Assembly (NCBI GenBank): GCA_017510335.1
Contig: JAFWNM010000032.1
Span: forward strand, 49,229 to 113,228
Reading direction: 5' to 3'
DNA length: 64,000 nt
DNA from: Paracoccaceae bacterium
GTDB taxonomy: Bacteria; Pseudomonadota; Alphaproteobacteria; Rhodobacterales; Rhodobacteraceae
The notes under the pieces are model-generated. The model was given only the letters and a program-made list of their open reading frames with translations, did no database searches and was not told the origin of the DNA. Of this stretch, positions 19,299-27,681 are shown one piece after another (the stretch's first letter is position 1; each line of letters starts with the position of its first letter). The position numbers were made by a program, and so were the translations under genes.

Positions 19299-20242
19299 GT
19301 CCGTATCCTCGGGTCCAGAAGGCTTTGCGCGACATCCACCACAATGTTGAACCCCACATAACAGGCCGCCACAAAAACCACGCCGCCCTGCACCAGCAGA
19401 ATATCACGCTTCAAAATCGCATCGACCAGCATCCGCCCCACGCCGGGCCATTGAAACACCATTTCGATATACACTGCCCCCGACAGCACAAACCCCGCCT
19501 GAATGCCCAGCACCGGAATAATGCTAACCATCGCCGCGCGCAAACCATGGCCCCAGATCACGCGGCGCTCATGCACGCCCTTGGCGCGCGCGGTTCGGAT
19601 GAAATCCTGCCGCAGCACTTCCAGCATCGCGCCGCGCGACAGCCGCGCAATCACACCAGTGGCCACGACCGACAACGCCAGCGCAGGCATTGTCAAATGC
19701 CGGATCAGGTCAGGCAAATCCCCCCCGCCCCAGATCGAATACATCCCCGATACAGGCAACCAGCGCAATTGCACCGCAAACAACAAGATCATCATCATTC
19801 CCAGAAAAAACGATGGGACAGAAATGCCAAGGATCACCACAAAGGTAATCGCCTTGTCCGCAAAACCGTATTGCCGCGCCGCCGACACCACACCCGCCAG
19901 AATGCCCAAAGCCGAACACAGCACAAACGCCGTGCCTGCCAGAATCAGGGTGGCGGAAAACCGGTCCAGAATTTCATCCAGAACTGGACGGTTCAGCGCA
20001 AAGGACCGCCCGAAATCACCCTGCAGCAGGTTTCCCAGCCAGATGAAATACTGCCGCCATAGCGGCTCATCCAACCCCAGATGCCGGTTCAGCCGCTCCA
20101 CATTCTCGGGCGTCGCATAAGACCCAAGGATCGCTGTCGCCGGATCACCCGGTATCATCGCCATGATCAGAAACACGATAATGGTAATGCCCAACAACAC
20201 CGGAATCGCCGATAACAGCCGTGTCAGGATGTATCCCCCCAT
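19295..20242 (-). CDS. Oligopeptide-type ABC transporter permease (DppB-like)
   Basis: 315 residues. Inner-membrane permease with about six membrane segments; N-terminus YILTRLLSAIPVLLGITIIVF is typical of DppB/OppB and the conserved loop RTARAKGVHERRVIWGHGLR (about 222-241) contacts the ATPase. Overlaps the fused gene by ATGA. Lies 108 bp after the binding-protein gene, with two hairpins between. Confidence 0.93.
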   Translation of the reverse strand: MGGYILTRLLSAIPVLLGITIIVFLIMAMIPGDPATAILGSYATPENVERLNRHLGLDEPLWRQYFIWLGNLLQGDFGRSFALNRPVLDEILDRFSATLILAGTAFVLCSALGILAGVVSAARQYGFADKAITFVVILGISVPSFFLGMMMILLFAVQLRWLPVSGMYSIWGGGDLPDLIRHLTMPALALSVVATGVIARLSRGAMLEVLRQDFIRTARAKGVHERRVIWGHGLRAAMVSIIPVLGIQAGFVLSGAVYIEMVFQWPGVGRMLVDAILKRDILLVQGGVVFVAACYVGFNIVVDVAQSLLDPRIRT

Positions 20243-20296
20243 GGCGCTGTTCCCTTCACACTTTCATTCTGGTTCAAATATCCTCAGGGGGGTGAA

Positions 20297-20336
20297 TTGG
20301 GCCATATGGCCCAAGAGGGGGGCGCGAGCGCCCCCC
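20297..20336 (-). terminator. Tandem hairpins between binding-protein and permease genes
   Basis: The 18-bp perfect palindrome TTGGGCCATATGGCCCAA (20297-20314) is followed at once by GGGGGGCGC / GCGCCCCCC (20317-20336). On the minus strand they sit just after the binding-protein stop, the usual place for an attenuator or stabilising 3' structure that keeps binding protein in excess over the membrane parts. Confidence 0.65.
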
Positions 20337-20350
20337 TGCCGTCCTCTGCC

Positions 20351-21928
20351 TCAGTTCTTGATCACATCTTTCAGCAACAAGAAGAAGGACGGTTCCAGCT
20401 GGAAGTTCTGCACCGCGTCCGACGTTACGGCGTTCTGCTTCCAGTTAGCCACGAAAACCCACGGTGCATCCTCCTGGACAATGACCTGCATCTCACGATA
20501 CAGGCGCGCGCGTTCTTCGGCATCGGTTTCCACGCGGGCCGCTTCCAGCAGGGCATCGACCTCCGGGTTGGAATAATACCCCGAATTGAACCCGCCCGCA
20601 TCGGGCCAGGCATCCGTGCGCAGGGCCAGAAATGGCAGCGTGTCGGGGTCATTTGTCATCCAGGCCATCTGCGCCATGTCGGCCTTGCCTTCCAGACCGG
20701 GGTTCACACGGCCAAGGAATGTGTTCCATTCATAGGTTTCAATCGTCACATCGAACCCCACTGCCGCCAGATCTGCCTGAATGGCGGTGCCCATGGGAAT
20801 GGGGTCCAGCATACCAGACCCGCCTTCGGTCACATAGAAGGTCACGCTTGCCCCTTCCGCACCAGCGTCTGCCAGCAATTCGCGCGCGCGTTCGGGGTCA
20901 TAGGGGTAGGGTTCCAGCGCGTCATTATACGCCCATGCAAAGGCGGGCGGTGTGGGGCCTGCAGCAATATCTGCGGTGCCTTCCAGAACGTCATTCACCA
21001 AGGCTTCCTTGTTGATGGCGTAATTCGCAGCCTGGCGCACGCGCTTGTCAGCGAATGGTCCTTCCTTGGCGTTCAGAATCAGGAACCAGACATGCGGGCC
21101 GGCCTGTTCGACCAACTCATAGGCATCGCCCTGAAACTGCGACAGCGCCACAGGCGGCACTTCGACCATCATATCGATCCCGCCTGACAGCATTTCGGCA
21201 ACGCGCGTATTGGCATCGGTAATGGGCCGGAAGATGACGGCTTCGGGTGCTGCGACCCCGTCCCAGTAATCATCATTGCGGGTGACGACCACACGTTCGT
21301 TCGATCGCCATTCGGCAAAGCGGAACGGTCCTGTGCCCGACGGGTTGCGCCCGAACTCATCGCCATGTTCCATCACGGCAGCGGGCGAAACAATCAGCCC
21401 GGTCGGATAGGCCAGGTTCGACAGAAACGGCGCATAGGGTTCGTTCAGGGTGAAGCGCACAGTGCTGGCGTCCAGCGCCTCGACGGTTTCCACGGCACTG
21501 AAGAAGAACGACAGCGGGAACGGACCCGTGCCATGATAGGGGTGATCTTCATTCAGCATGCGCTCAAAATTCCAGACCACGGCATCGGCATCGAATGCAC
21601 TGCCATCGTGGAAGGTGACACCATCGCGCAGGGTGAAGGTATAGACAGTGCCATCCTCGGAAATTTCCCAGGCTTCGGCCAGGGCAGGTTCAACTTCCAG
21701 CGTGCCGGACGCATAGCGCACCAACCCGTCATAGACATTCATCAGAATGCGAAAATCATTCACAGCCGTCACGGCATGCGGGTCCAGCGCCTGCGGTTCG
21801 GCAATCTGGCCCACGACCAGAACGCCGGGGGGTGTTTGCGCGGCGGCTGGCGCCACAAGCGCGGATGACGCCAAAAGGGCCGCTGTCAACACGCCGAAAC
21901 CCCGGCGGGTGAAGGATGAATTTGCCAT
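20351..21928 (-). CDS. Oligopeptide/nickel-type ABC substrate-binding protein (SBP_bac_5)
   Basis: 525 residues from ATG 21928. Twin-arginine-like signal (SSFTRRGFGVLTAALLASS) with cleavage after APAAAQ, so export folded through Tat is plausible. The body has the family-5 pattern (PQALDPH near the start, YTFTLRDGVTFHDGS near 95-110, NPSGTGPFRF). AGGGAG lies 8 nt before ATG 21928; the upstream GTG is less well placed. First gene of the minus-strand operon, reading out of the two-operator divergent promoter. Ligand unknown. Confidence 0.91.
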   Translation of the reverse strand: MANSSFTRRGFGVLTAALLASSALVAPAAAQTPPGVLVVGQIAEPQALDPHAVTAVNDFRILMNVYDGLVRYASGTLEVEPALAEAWEISEDGTVYTFTLRDGVTFHDGSAFDADAVVWNFERMLNEDHPYHGTGPFPLSFFFSAVETVEALDASTVRFTLNEPYAPFLSNLAYPTGLIVSPAAVMEHGDEFGRNPSGTGPFRFAEWRSNERVVVTRNDDYWDGVAAPEAVIFRPITDANTRVAEMLSGGIDMMVEVPPVALSQFQGDAYELVEQAGPHVWFLILNAKEGPFADKRVRQAANYAINKEALVNDVLEGTADIAAGPTPPAFAWAYNDALEPYPYDPERARELLADAGAEGASVTFYVTEGGSGMLDPIPMGTAIQADLAAVGFDVTIETYEWNTFLGRVNPGLEGKADMAQMAWMTNDPDTLPFLALRTDAWPDAGGFNSGYYSNPEVDALLEAARVETDAEERARLYREMQVIVQEDAPWVFVANWKQNAVTSDAVQNFQLEPSFFLLLKDVIKN

Positions 21929-21960
21929 GATCGGCACTCCCTGTTTGATGATTATGCGTT

Positions 21961-22008
21961 CTATTTATCATGATAATTTGCCTTCGTCAAAATTTTCATG
22001 ATAAATAG
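21961..22008. promoter_or_regulatory. Paired operator in the divergent promoter of the uptake/hydrolysis cluster
   Basis: CTATTTATCATGA (21961-21973) and TCATGATAAATAG (21996-22008) are perfect 13-bp inverted repeats. Each arm is built on a dyad: TTATCATGATAA (21965-21976, perfect) and TTTTCATGATAA (21993-22004, one mismatch), with centres 28 bp apart. Both lie in the 102-bp gap between two divergent genes. The size fits a GntR/FadR dimer site, and the cluster encodes such a regulator. Confidence 0.75.
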
Positions 22009-22030
22009 GCGCAACGAAAGGAACCCAGCT

Positions 22031-22693
22031 ATGACATTCTCGATTCTTGCGCAGGATTTAAGCACTGGCATGATGGGTGGCGCAGCAGCGACAGGCGCGC
22101 TTTGCGTTGGTGGGTGGGTTTTGCGCGGGGATACGCGCGCCGGTATGTCCGCATCCCAGGGCGCAGCACCGTCCACCATGTGGGGCGAGGATGTGCTGGA
22201 ATTGATGCGCGCGGGAACATCAGCCGCAACGGCGGTGACGAAAGTGACGCAGCCCGATGGCGGGCGGCACTGGCGGCAACTGGCCGCGCTGGACCGCAAG
22301 GGCGGCACTGGCTGGCACACGGGCGCGCGTAACACACCATGGTGTGGCGCAATCGGGGAAACCGGCCTAGTGGTATCAGGCAACCTGTTGGCTGGACCGC
22401 AGGTTCTGGACGCATTGCGCAGCGTCTTTATCGGCACCAAGGGGACATTCGCAGCCCGCATGCTGGCCGCACTGCGCGCCGCCGAAACCGCTGGGGGGGA
22501 TACGCGCGGCCTGCAATCGGCGGCGCTTCTGGTGCTGTCGGACGATGCGCCCCCGCTGAACCTGCGCATTGACTGGGCCGACGATCCCGTAACGGCCTTG
22601 CATGACCTTTACGACCGCAGCCAAAGCGGGCCCTATGCGCAATGGCTGCCCTTCGTGCCCACGCGCAACAACCCGGAGCGCGGCCATGACTGA
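22031..22693 (+). CDS. DUF1028 protein (Ntn-hydrolase-like)
   Basis: 220 residues. The N-terminus MTFSILAQDLSTGMMGGAAATG is the DUF1028 signature; the family has an Ntn-hydrolase fold but no established reaction. The family's RQLAALDRKGGTGWHTG and GNLLAGPQVLDAL regions are present. Start ATG 22031 has AAAGGAA upstream; the ORF is open a little further but overlaps the operator region. It overlaps the amidohydrolase by 8 bp, so the two act together. A role in amide or peptide-like hydrolysis of the imported substrate is inference. Confidence 0.87.
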   Translation: MTFSILAQDLSTGMMGGAAATGALCVGGWVLRGDTRAGMSASQGAAPSTMWGEDVLELMRAGTSAATAVTKVTQPDGGRHWRQLAALDRKGGTGWHTGARNTPWCGAIGETGLVVSGNLLAGPQVLDALRSVFIGTKGTFAARMLAALRAAETAGGDTRGLQSAALLVLSDDAPPLNLRIDWADDPVTALHDLYDRSQSGPYAQWLPFVPTRNNPERGHD

Positions 22694-23960
22694 CACGGAT
22701 TGGGGCCCCCTTGCCCAAGACTGGCTGGACCGGCTGGCCGCCTGTTCGGAACCCGGCCGCGGTGTCACGCGGTTGCCCTTTACGCCGGAACACCGCGCCG
22801 CGCTGGATATATTGCGCAAATTGATGGAAGATGCCGGGCTGTCGGTGCATCTGGATGCAGCGGGCACCCTGATTGGCCGGTGCAACGGACCGGATGGCGC
22901 GCCTGCCCTGCTGCTGGGGTCACATCAGGATTCGGTGCGCGAAGGTGGCCGTTATGACGGCATCATGGGTGTCGTGCTGCCTGTGCTTGCGCTGATGAAG
23001 CTGCGCCAGAATGGCGTTGCCCTGCCCTTTGCTATCGAAGTGCTGGCCTTCGCAGATGAAGAAGGTGTGCGTTTCCCCACGGCATTGATGGGGCCACGCG
23101 CGCTAGCGGGCACATTCGACATGGCCGCGCTGGACATGTGCGACCGGGACGGCATCAGCCTGCGCCGTGCCATGCAGGATTTCGGCTTGTCCCCGGATGG
23201 AATTGCGGCCCTGAAACGTGACCCGTCGGACTGCCTGGGCTGGATCGAGTGCCATCTGGAACAGGGGCCGGTTCTGGAACAGGCAGGGCAGCCGCTGGGC
23301 ATTGTGTCGGGCATTTGCGGGATTGAGCGCCACAGCGTCACACTGGCGGGCAGGGCCGCACATGCTGGCACTGTGCCAATGACGCTGCGGCGCGATGCGC
23401 TGGCCGGTGCCGCCGAACTGGTCCTTGCTGTTGAAGATACCGCGCACCGGTCAGATGGCTTGCTGGCCACTGTGGGCCATATTCAAACGCGCCCCAATGT
23501 CGTCAATGCCGTGCCGGGCGATGTGGCGTTGACCGTGGAAATTCGCGCCCCCCATGACGACGCCCGCGCAACTGCGCGCAGGCGCATCGAACGCGCGGCA
23601 CAGCACATAGCCGCACGGCGCGGGCTGGAACTGGACATGCGGCGCAGCTACGCGCAAGCTGCCACGCCTTGCGCGCAAGCAATGACCGGCATGTTACGCA
23701 AGGCGGTTCAACACCATGGGCATGATGGGTTGGTGCTGGCATCAGGGGCCACGCATGACACATCGGCCATGGCCGACCTGTGCCCTGTGGGGATGATTTT
23801 CACGGCCTGTCGCGGCGGGGTCAGTCACCACCCCGACGAATTTGTGTCCGCGCAGGACATGGGCCATGCCGTCACGGCACTGGCCACAATGCTGGCGCAA
23901 CTGGACATTGGCCAACTGCGCCAGTCGCAGGCGCTTACGCCACCAACCCCGCGCGCCTGA
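22686..23960 (+). CDS. M20-family Zn amidohydrolase (allantoate amidohydrolase / N-carbamoyl-L-amino-acid hydrolase type)
   Basis: 424 residues. Family enzymes hydrolyse allantoate, ureidoglycine or N-carbamoyl-L-amino acids. Metal ligands of the family are visible: H80 (SHQD), D91 (RYDG), E125/E126 (DEEG), H in ECHLEQGP, and H in SHHPDEF near the C-terminus. The central GRAAHAGTVPM lid/dimer region follows. ATG 22686 overlaps the DUF1028 stop by 8 bp. The 3' end overlaps the convergent adenosine kinase by 26 bp. The exact substrate is not readable from sequence. Confidence 0.9.
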   Translation: MTDTDWGPLAQDWLDRLAACSEPGRGVTRLPFTPEHRAALDILRKLMEDAGLSVHLDAAGTLIGRCNGPDGAPALLLGSHQDSVREGGRYDGIMGVVLPVLALMKLRQNGVALPFAIEVLAFADEEGVRFPTALMGPRALAGTFDMAALDMCDRDGISLRRAMQDFGLSPDGIAALKRDPSDCLGWIECHLEQGPVLEQAGQPLGIVSGICGIERHSVTLAGRAAHAGTVPMTLRRDALAGAAELVLAVEDTAHRSDGLLATVGHIQTRPNVVNAVPGDVALTVEIRAPHDDARATARRRIERAAQHIAARRGLELDMRRSYAQAATPCAQAMTGMLRKAVQHHGHDGLVLASGATHDTSAMADLCPVGMIFTACRGGVSHHPDEFVSAQDMGHAVTALATMLAQLDIGQLRQSQALTPPTPRA

Positions 23961-24927
23961 AGGCGGCACGCAGATCGGTTTTCGGGCGCGCGCCGATATG
24001 CCCGATCACTTCTGCGGCGGCAATGCAGCCCATGCGGCCTGCAGTTTCCATGTCGCAGCCCGTGGCCAGCCCATACAGGAACCCCGCTGCGAACTGGTCG
24101 CCCGCGCCAGTTGCATCAACCGGGGTGACAGTATTCACCGGAATTTCGACCCGTGTGCCATTTTGGAGAATCACCACCGGGTCACCAGACCGCGTGCACA
24201 CCAATAGCGGGCAGTCGCGCCCTGCTTGGGCCAGCGCATCATCCAGATCATTGGCCTGATACAGCGACACCCATTCCTGTTCATTGCCCAGAACGAAATC
24301 CATCTCGCCTGCGACAAGGGCGCGGAAATCATCGCGGTGGCGGTCCACACAAAACGGGTCCGACAGGGCAATGCCCGCCTGGCCGCCCGCTGCGCGACAG
24401 GCACGGGCCGCTTTCAGGAACGCTTCCTTGCCTTTGTCCTTGTCGAACAGATACCCTTCCAGAAAGACGATATCACTGTCGGCAATGACCGATTCATCGA
24501 CATCATCGGGGCCGAATTCGGACGAAATACCCAAATAGGTGTTCATCGAGCGTTCACCGTCTGGCGTCACAAAGATCATGCAGCGCGATGTCGGCAATTC
24601 CCCGCCCGCGACCGGCGCATTGACAAAGCGCGTGCCCATCGCCGCAGTGTCCTGCGCATAGAAATGGCCCAGATCATCGGCATTCACACGCCCCAGAAAC
24701 GCGGATTTCAGCCCCAGCTTGCCCGCGCCCGCCAATGTGTTGGCAACAGACCCGCCAGATGCCTGCGCGCGGTCCTTCATGGTATCAAACAAGGCTTCGG
24801 CGCGGTCGCGGTCCACAAGCTGCATGATGCCCTTGTGAATATCCATCCGGTCCAGATACCGGTCATCCACTGTGGAAATAACGTCAACAATCGCATTGCC
24901 AATACCGGCAATCTGGTAGGTTTTCAT
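23935..24927 (-). CDS. Adenosine kinase (PfkB family)
   Basis: 330 residues. Phosphorylates adenosine or a related nucleoside; PfkB ribokinase fold. Substrate-side GGSVANTLAG (58-67) and the anion-hole DATGAGD at 271-277, with D277 as catalytic base, are clear. Annotated as adenosine kinase in alphaproteobacteria, though sugar or nucleoside relatives are possible. Starts with a 4-bp ATGA overlap with nth and ends convergent with the amidohydrolase. Confidence 0.88.
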   Translation of the reverse strand: MKTYQIAGIGNAIVDVISTVDDRYLDRMDIHKGIMQLVDRDRAEALFDTMKDRAQASGGSVANTLAGAGKLGLKSAFLGRVNADDLGHFYAQDTAAMGTRFVNAPVAGGELPTSRCMIFVTPDGERSMNTYLGISSEFGPDDVDESVIADSDIVFLEGYLFDKDKGKEAFLKAARACRAAGGQAGIALSDPFCVDRHRDDFRALVAGEMDFVLGNEQEWVSLYQANDLDDALAQAGRDCPLLVCTRSGDPVVILQNGTRVEIPVNTVTPVDATGAGDQFAAGFLYGLATGCDMETAGRMGCIAAAEVIGHIGARPKTDLRAAFRRAGLVA

Positions 24928-25568
24928 AGGGTCTTTTCCTCAAATTGGCACAGATCGCGGATCAGGCAGGTGGCACAAGCGGGCTTGCGGGCCTTGCAGA
25001 TGTAGCGCCCGTGCAGAATTAGCCAGTGATGGGCATGCAGTTGGTAGGGGGCGGGAATGTGGTCCTCGATCGCGCGTTCAACGGCAGTCACATCGCGCCC
25101 GGGACAAATGCCGGTGCGGTTGCCCACACGAAAGATATGCGTGTCCACCGCCTGCGCGGGCATGCGCCACCACATGTTCAGCACGACATTTGCTGTCTTG
25201 CGCCCCACACCGGGCAGGGATTGCAGCGCCGCGCGGCTGGACGGCACTTCACCGCTATAGTCATCAACCAGAATGCGGCTAAGTTTGATGACATTCTTGG
25301 CCTTGTTGCGAAACAGGCCGATGGTCTTGATATGCGCGATCAGCCCGTCTTCGCCAAGGGCCAGCATCTTTTCAGGCGTATCGGCAATCTGGAACAGGGC
25401 GCGTGTGGCCTTGTTGACGCCCACATCCGTGGCCTGTGCCGAAAGTGCCACGGCCACCAGCAAGGTAAAGACGTTGACATGTTCCAGTTCCCCCTTCGGT
25501 TCGGGGTCGGCGGCATAGAAGCGCCCGAATATCTCGTTTATAGTGATGTAATCAAGCTGGCGTGTCAT
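24924..25568 (-). CDS. nth: Endonuclease III
   Basis: 214 residues. Base-excision-repair glycosylase/AP lyase for oxidised pyrimidines. Helix-hairpin-helix LPGVGRKTA (118-126) with catalytic K124, D142 in VDTHIFRV, and the [4Fe-4S] cysteines C191, C198, C201 and C207 with the C-x6-C-x2-C-x5-C spacing. ATG 25568 starts the family-typical MTRQLDYITINEIF; the longer ORF is upstream read-through. The 55-bp gap to trmN6 includes part of a palindromic repeat. Confidence 0.96.
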   Translation of the reverse strand: MTRQLDYITINEIFGRFYAADPEPKGELEHVNVFTLLVAVALSAQATDVGVNKATRALFQIADTPEKMLALGEDGLIAHIKTIGLFRNKAKNVIKLSRILVDDYSGEVPSSRAALQSLPGVGRKTANVVLNMWWRMPAQAVDTHIFRVGNRTGICPGRDVTAVERAIEDHIPAPYQLHAHHWLILHGRYICKARKPACATCLIRDLCQFEEKTL

Positions 25569-25612
25569 AAGCTTTTCTATGCAATGCGAAAGCAACCGGG
25601 GCAAGCAGTTAG

Positions 25613-25640
25613 AGAATGTCCCGTTAACGCGACATGTTCT
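25613..25640 (-). repeat. Palindromic repeat, copy 1, overlapping the trmN6 stop codon
   Basis: On the minus strand AGAACATGTCGCGTT (plus 25640-25626) is identical to 15 bases of the palindrome at 53588-53633; the second arm GGACATTCT is imperfect. The repeat encodes the last residues NMSR and the TAA of TrmN6, so the gene end appears to derive from it. Confidence 0.7.
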
Positions 25641-26415
25641 GGCCCTGCGCCATCGCGGCCATATCCAAAGCGCGGGCATCGCGCATCAGCGCGCGCACGG
25701 CATCCGTGAAATGGTCGCCATCACCGGGATGGGCATCGCCTTGATGAATGACCAGCGGCGGCAGCAATACAAACGGCGCCCGCCCGCCCTTGCGGGCCTG
25801 CACGATAACGCGGCGCGCAGGCCGTTTTGCCCGCGCGGCCAATGGCAGCACACTGACCGAAGCGCGCGTCATGAACCCCGATAGCAGCTCTGGCAGGCGT
25901 TCGGTCAGCTGGATGAAGCTGACATGGCCGCCATCGCGGACCCTGCGCAGGGCCACATCCACCCATGCTGCCAGCGGCGTTTCCTCGCGCAAGGCGCGGT
26001 CGCGGCCAGCGTCATGCGCAGACGGGCCATCTGCGGCATAATAGGGCGGGTTTGCAATAACATGGTCAAACCGCTGGTTGCGCAACTGCGGGGGCAAGGC
26101 TGTCAAATCCGCGTCCCAAACTGTCAAATCAATGCCGTTTTCCAACGCATTGCGGCGCGCCAGCGCGGCATAGGGCGCTTGCACTTCAACCCCTGTCAGC
26201 TGCAGCCCCTGCACACGCGCCGCCAGACACAGGGACGCGACACCCGCCCCGCAGCCCAGTTCCAGAACCGATTGCCCCGCGCGTGCCGGAACACTGGCAG
26301 CAAGAAACACAGGGTCGGTCGCGGCGCGATAGCCATTACGCGGCTGGCGCACCAAAACACGCCCGTTCAGGAACGCGTCCTGCGTCAACCCGTCATCCGC
26401 GAAATGGTCAGTCAT
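25624..26415 (-). CDS. trmN6: tRNA1(Val) (adenine37-N6)-methyltransferase family protein
   Basis: 263 residues. SAM-dependent small methyltransferase. SAM motif VLELGCGAGVASL (about 50-62) and N6-adenine motif IV ANPPYY (about 120-125) are present; a GYRAATDPVFLAA segment near 28-40 is typical of TrmN6. Its C-terminus QNMSR is encoded by a palindromic repeat. Overlaps DUF2007 by 8 bp; divergent from the polyprenyl synthase gene. Confidence 0.88.
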   Translation of the reverse strand: MTDHFADDGLTQDAFLNGRVLVRQPRNGYRAATDPVFLAASVPARAGQSVLELGCGAGVASLCLAARVQGLQLTGVEVQAPYAALARRNALENGIDLTVWDADLTALPPQLRNQRFDHVIANPPYYAADGPSAHDAGRDRALREETPLAAWVDVALRRVRDGGHVSFIQLTERLPELLSGFMTRASVSVLPLAARAKRPARRVIVQARKGGRAPFVLLPPLVIHQGDAHPGDGDHFTDAVRALMRDARALDMAAMAQGQNMSR

Positions 26416-26623
26416 GCAGCGGCACGCCGTTTTCGCGCAGGACAGACACAGCCATGAAGTGGTCCTCTCGGCGGACCATCAGGCGCCGCGGCATCATGCC
26501 CAGCGTTGATTCTAATGTGTGCATATGGACGTCGATATCGAACACCTCTATACCTTCGCCCTGAAGCAGGGCCGTGGCAAAGGGAATGATCGTCGGGTCA
26601 GTCGTTCGCAATAGCTCTTTCAT
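26408..26623 (-). CDS. DUF2007 domain protein
   Basis: 71 residues. Begins MKELLRTTDPTIIPFATALLQ, the DUF2007 (putative signal-transducing) pattern, a small ACT-like or PII-like fold of unknown role. No membrane segment. Overlaps trmN6 by 8 bp; the pair is conserved in the family. Shares a 56-bp divergent gap with the polyprenyl synthase. Confidence 0.85.
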   Translation of the reverse strand: MKELLRTTDPTIIPFATALLQGEGIEVFDIDVHMHTLESTLGMMPRRLMVRREDHFMAVSVLRENGVPLHD

Positions 26624-26679
26624 GAAACCACTCTATTTGCCAAAAGGCAAACTTGTCGAGACAGGACACAGCAATATCA

Positions 26680-27681
26680 ATGGATACGCAGCACCTCAGC
26701 CGGGCCCCACATGATCTTCTGGCGGAGTATCTACGCGATGATCTGCTTGAGGTGAACCGGATTATCCGCGAACGCATGGCGTCGGAACATGCCCCGCGCA
26801 TTCCCGAAGTGACCGCCCATCTGATCGAAGCGGGCGGCAAGCGCATTCGTCCCATGCTGGTTCTGGCGGCAAGCCATCTGTGCGGGTATCAAGGCCCGTA
26901 TCACCACCATCTGGCCGCAACGGTTGAATTCATTCACACTGCAACCTTGCTGCATGACGATGTGGTGGATGAAAGTGCGCAACGCCGCGGGCGGGCCACG
27001 GCAAACCTGTTATGGGACAATAAATCATCTGTTCTGGTGGGCGATTACCTGTTTGCACGGGCGTTCCAGTTGATGGTTGAATGCGGCTCGATGCGGGTTC
27101 TGGACATTCTGGCCAATGCATCCGCCACGATTGCCGAAGGCGAAGTGCTGCAACTGACCACCGCGCAGAACATAGACACGACCGAAGACCAGTATCTGCG
27201 TGTCATTCGCGGCAAAACCGCCGCGCTGTTTTGTGCCGCAACCGAAGCGGGGGCCGTTATTGCCACCGCCCCCGAACCACAGGTGCAGGCATTGGTCACT
27301 TATGGCGATGCGCTTGGCGTCTGCTTCCAGATTGTCGATGATTATCTGGATTATGGCGGCGCGGGGACTGGCATTGGTAAAAACATCGGGGATGATTTCC
27401 GCGAAGGCAAGGTCACGCTGCCAGTCATCCGCGCCATTGCCGCGGCTGATGATGCAGAACGCGCTTTCTGGGCGCGCACCATCGGCAAGCGTGACCAGCA
27501 GGACGGGGATCTTGATCATGCCCTGGAATTGCTGGGCAAACATGGCGCGATGCACGATACCCGCACCCAAGCGCTGGCATGGTCGCAGCGCGCCAAGAAT
27601 GCCTTGGCGCCGCTGCCCGACCACCCGTTGCGGCAAATGCTGAATGATCTGGCCGATTACGTTGTGGCGCGCGTCAACTGA
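26680..27681 (+). CDS. All-trans polyprenyl (octa/decaprenyl) diphosphate synthase
   Basis: 333 residues from ATG 26680. Makes the ubiquinone side chain from IPP and a short allylic diphosphate. GGKRIRPML near 57-65, first Asp-rich motif LLHDDVVDES (about 90-99) and second FQIVDDYLDY (about 213-222) bind Mg2+-diphosphate. Alphaproteobacteria normally make Q10, so decaprenyl is likely. TTG 26653 with AAAAGG upstream is an alternative start, adding 9 residues. Overlaps ispE by 8 bp at the convergent end. Confidence 0.92.
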   Translation: MDTQHLSRAPHDLLAEYLRDDLLEVNRIIRERMASEHAPRIPEVTAHLIEAGGKRIRPMLVLAASHLCGYQGPYHHHLAATVEFIHTATLLHDDVVDESAQRRGRATANLLWDNKSSVLVGDYLFARAFQLMVECGSMRVLDILANASATIAEGEVLQLTTAQNIDTTEDQYLRVIRGKTAALFCAATEAGAVIATAPEPQVQALVTYGDALGVCFQIVDDYLDYGGAGTGIGKNIGDDFREGKVTLPVIRAIAAADDAERAFWARTIGKRDQQDGDLDHALELLGKHGAMHDTRTQALAWSQRAKNALAPLPDHPLRQMLNDLADYVVARVN

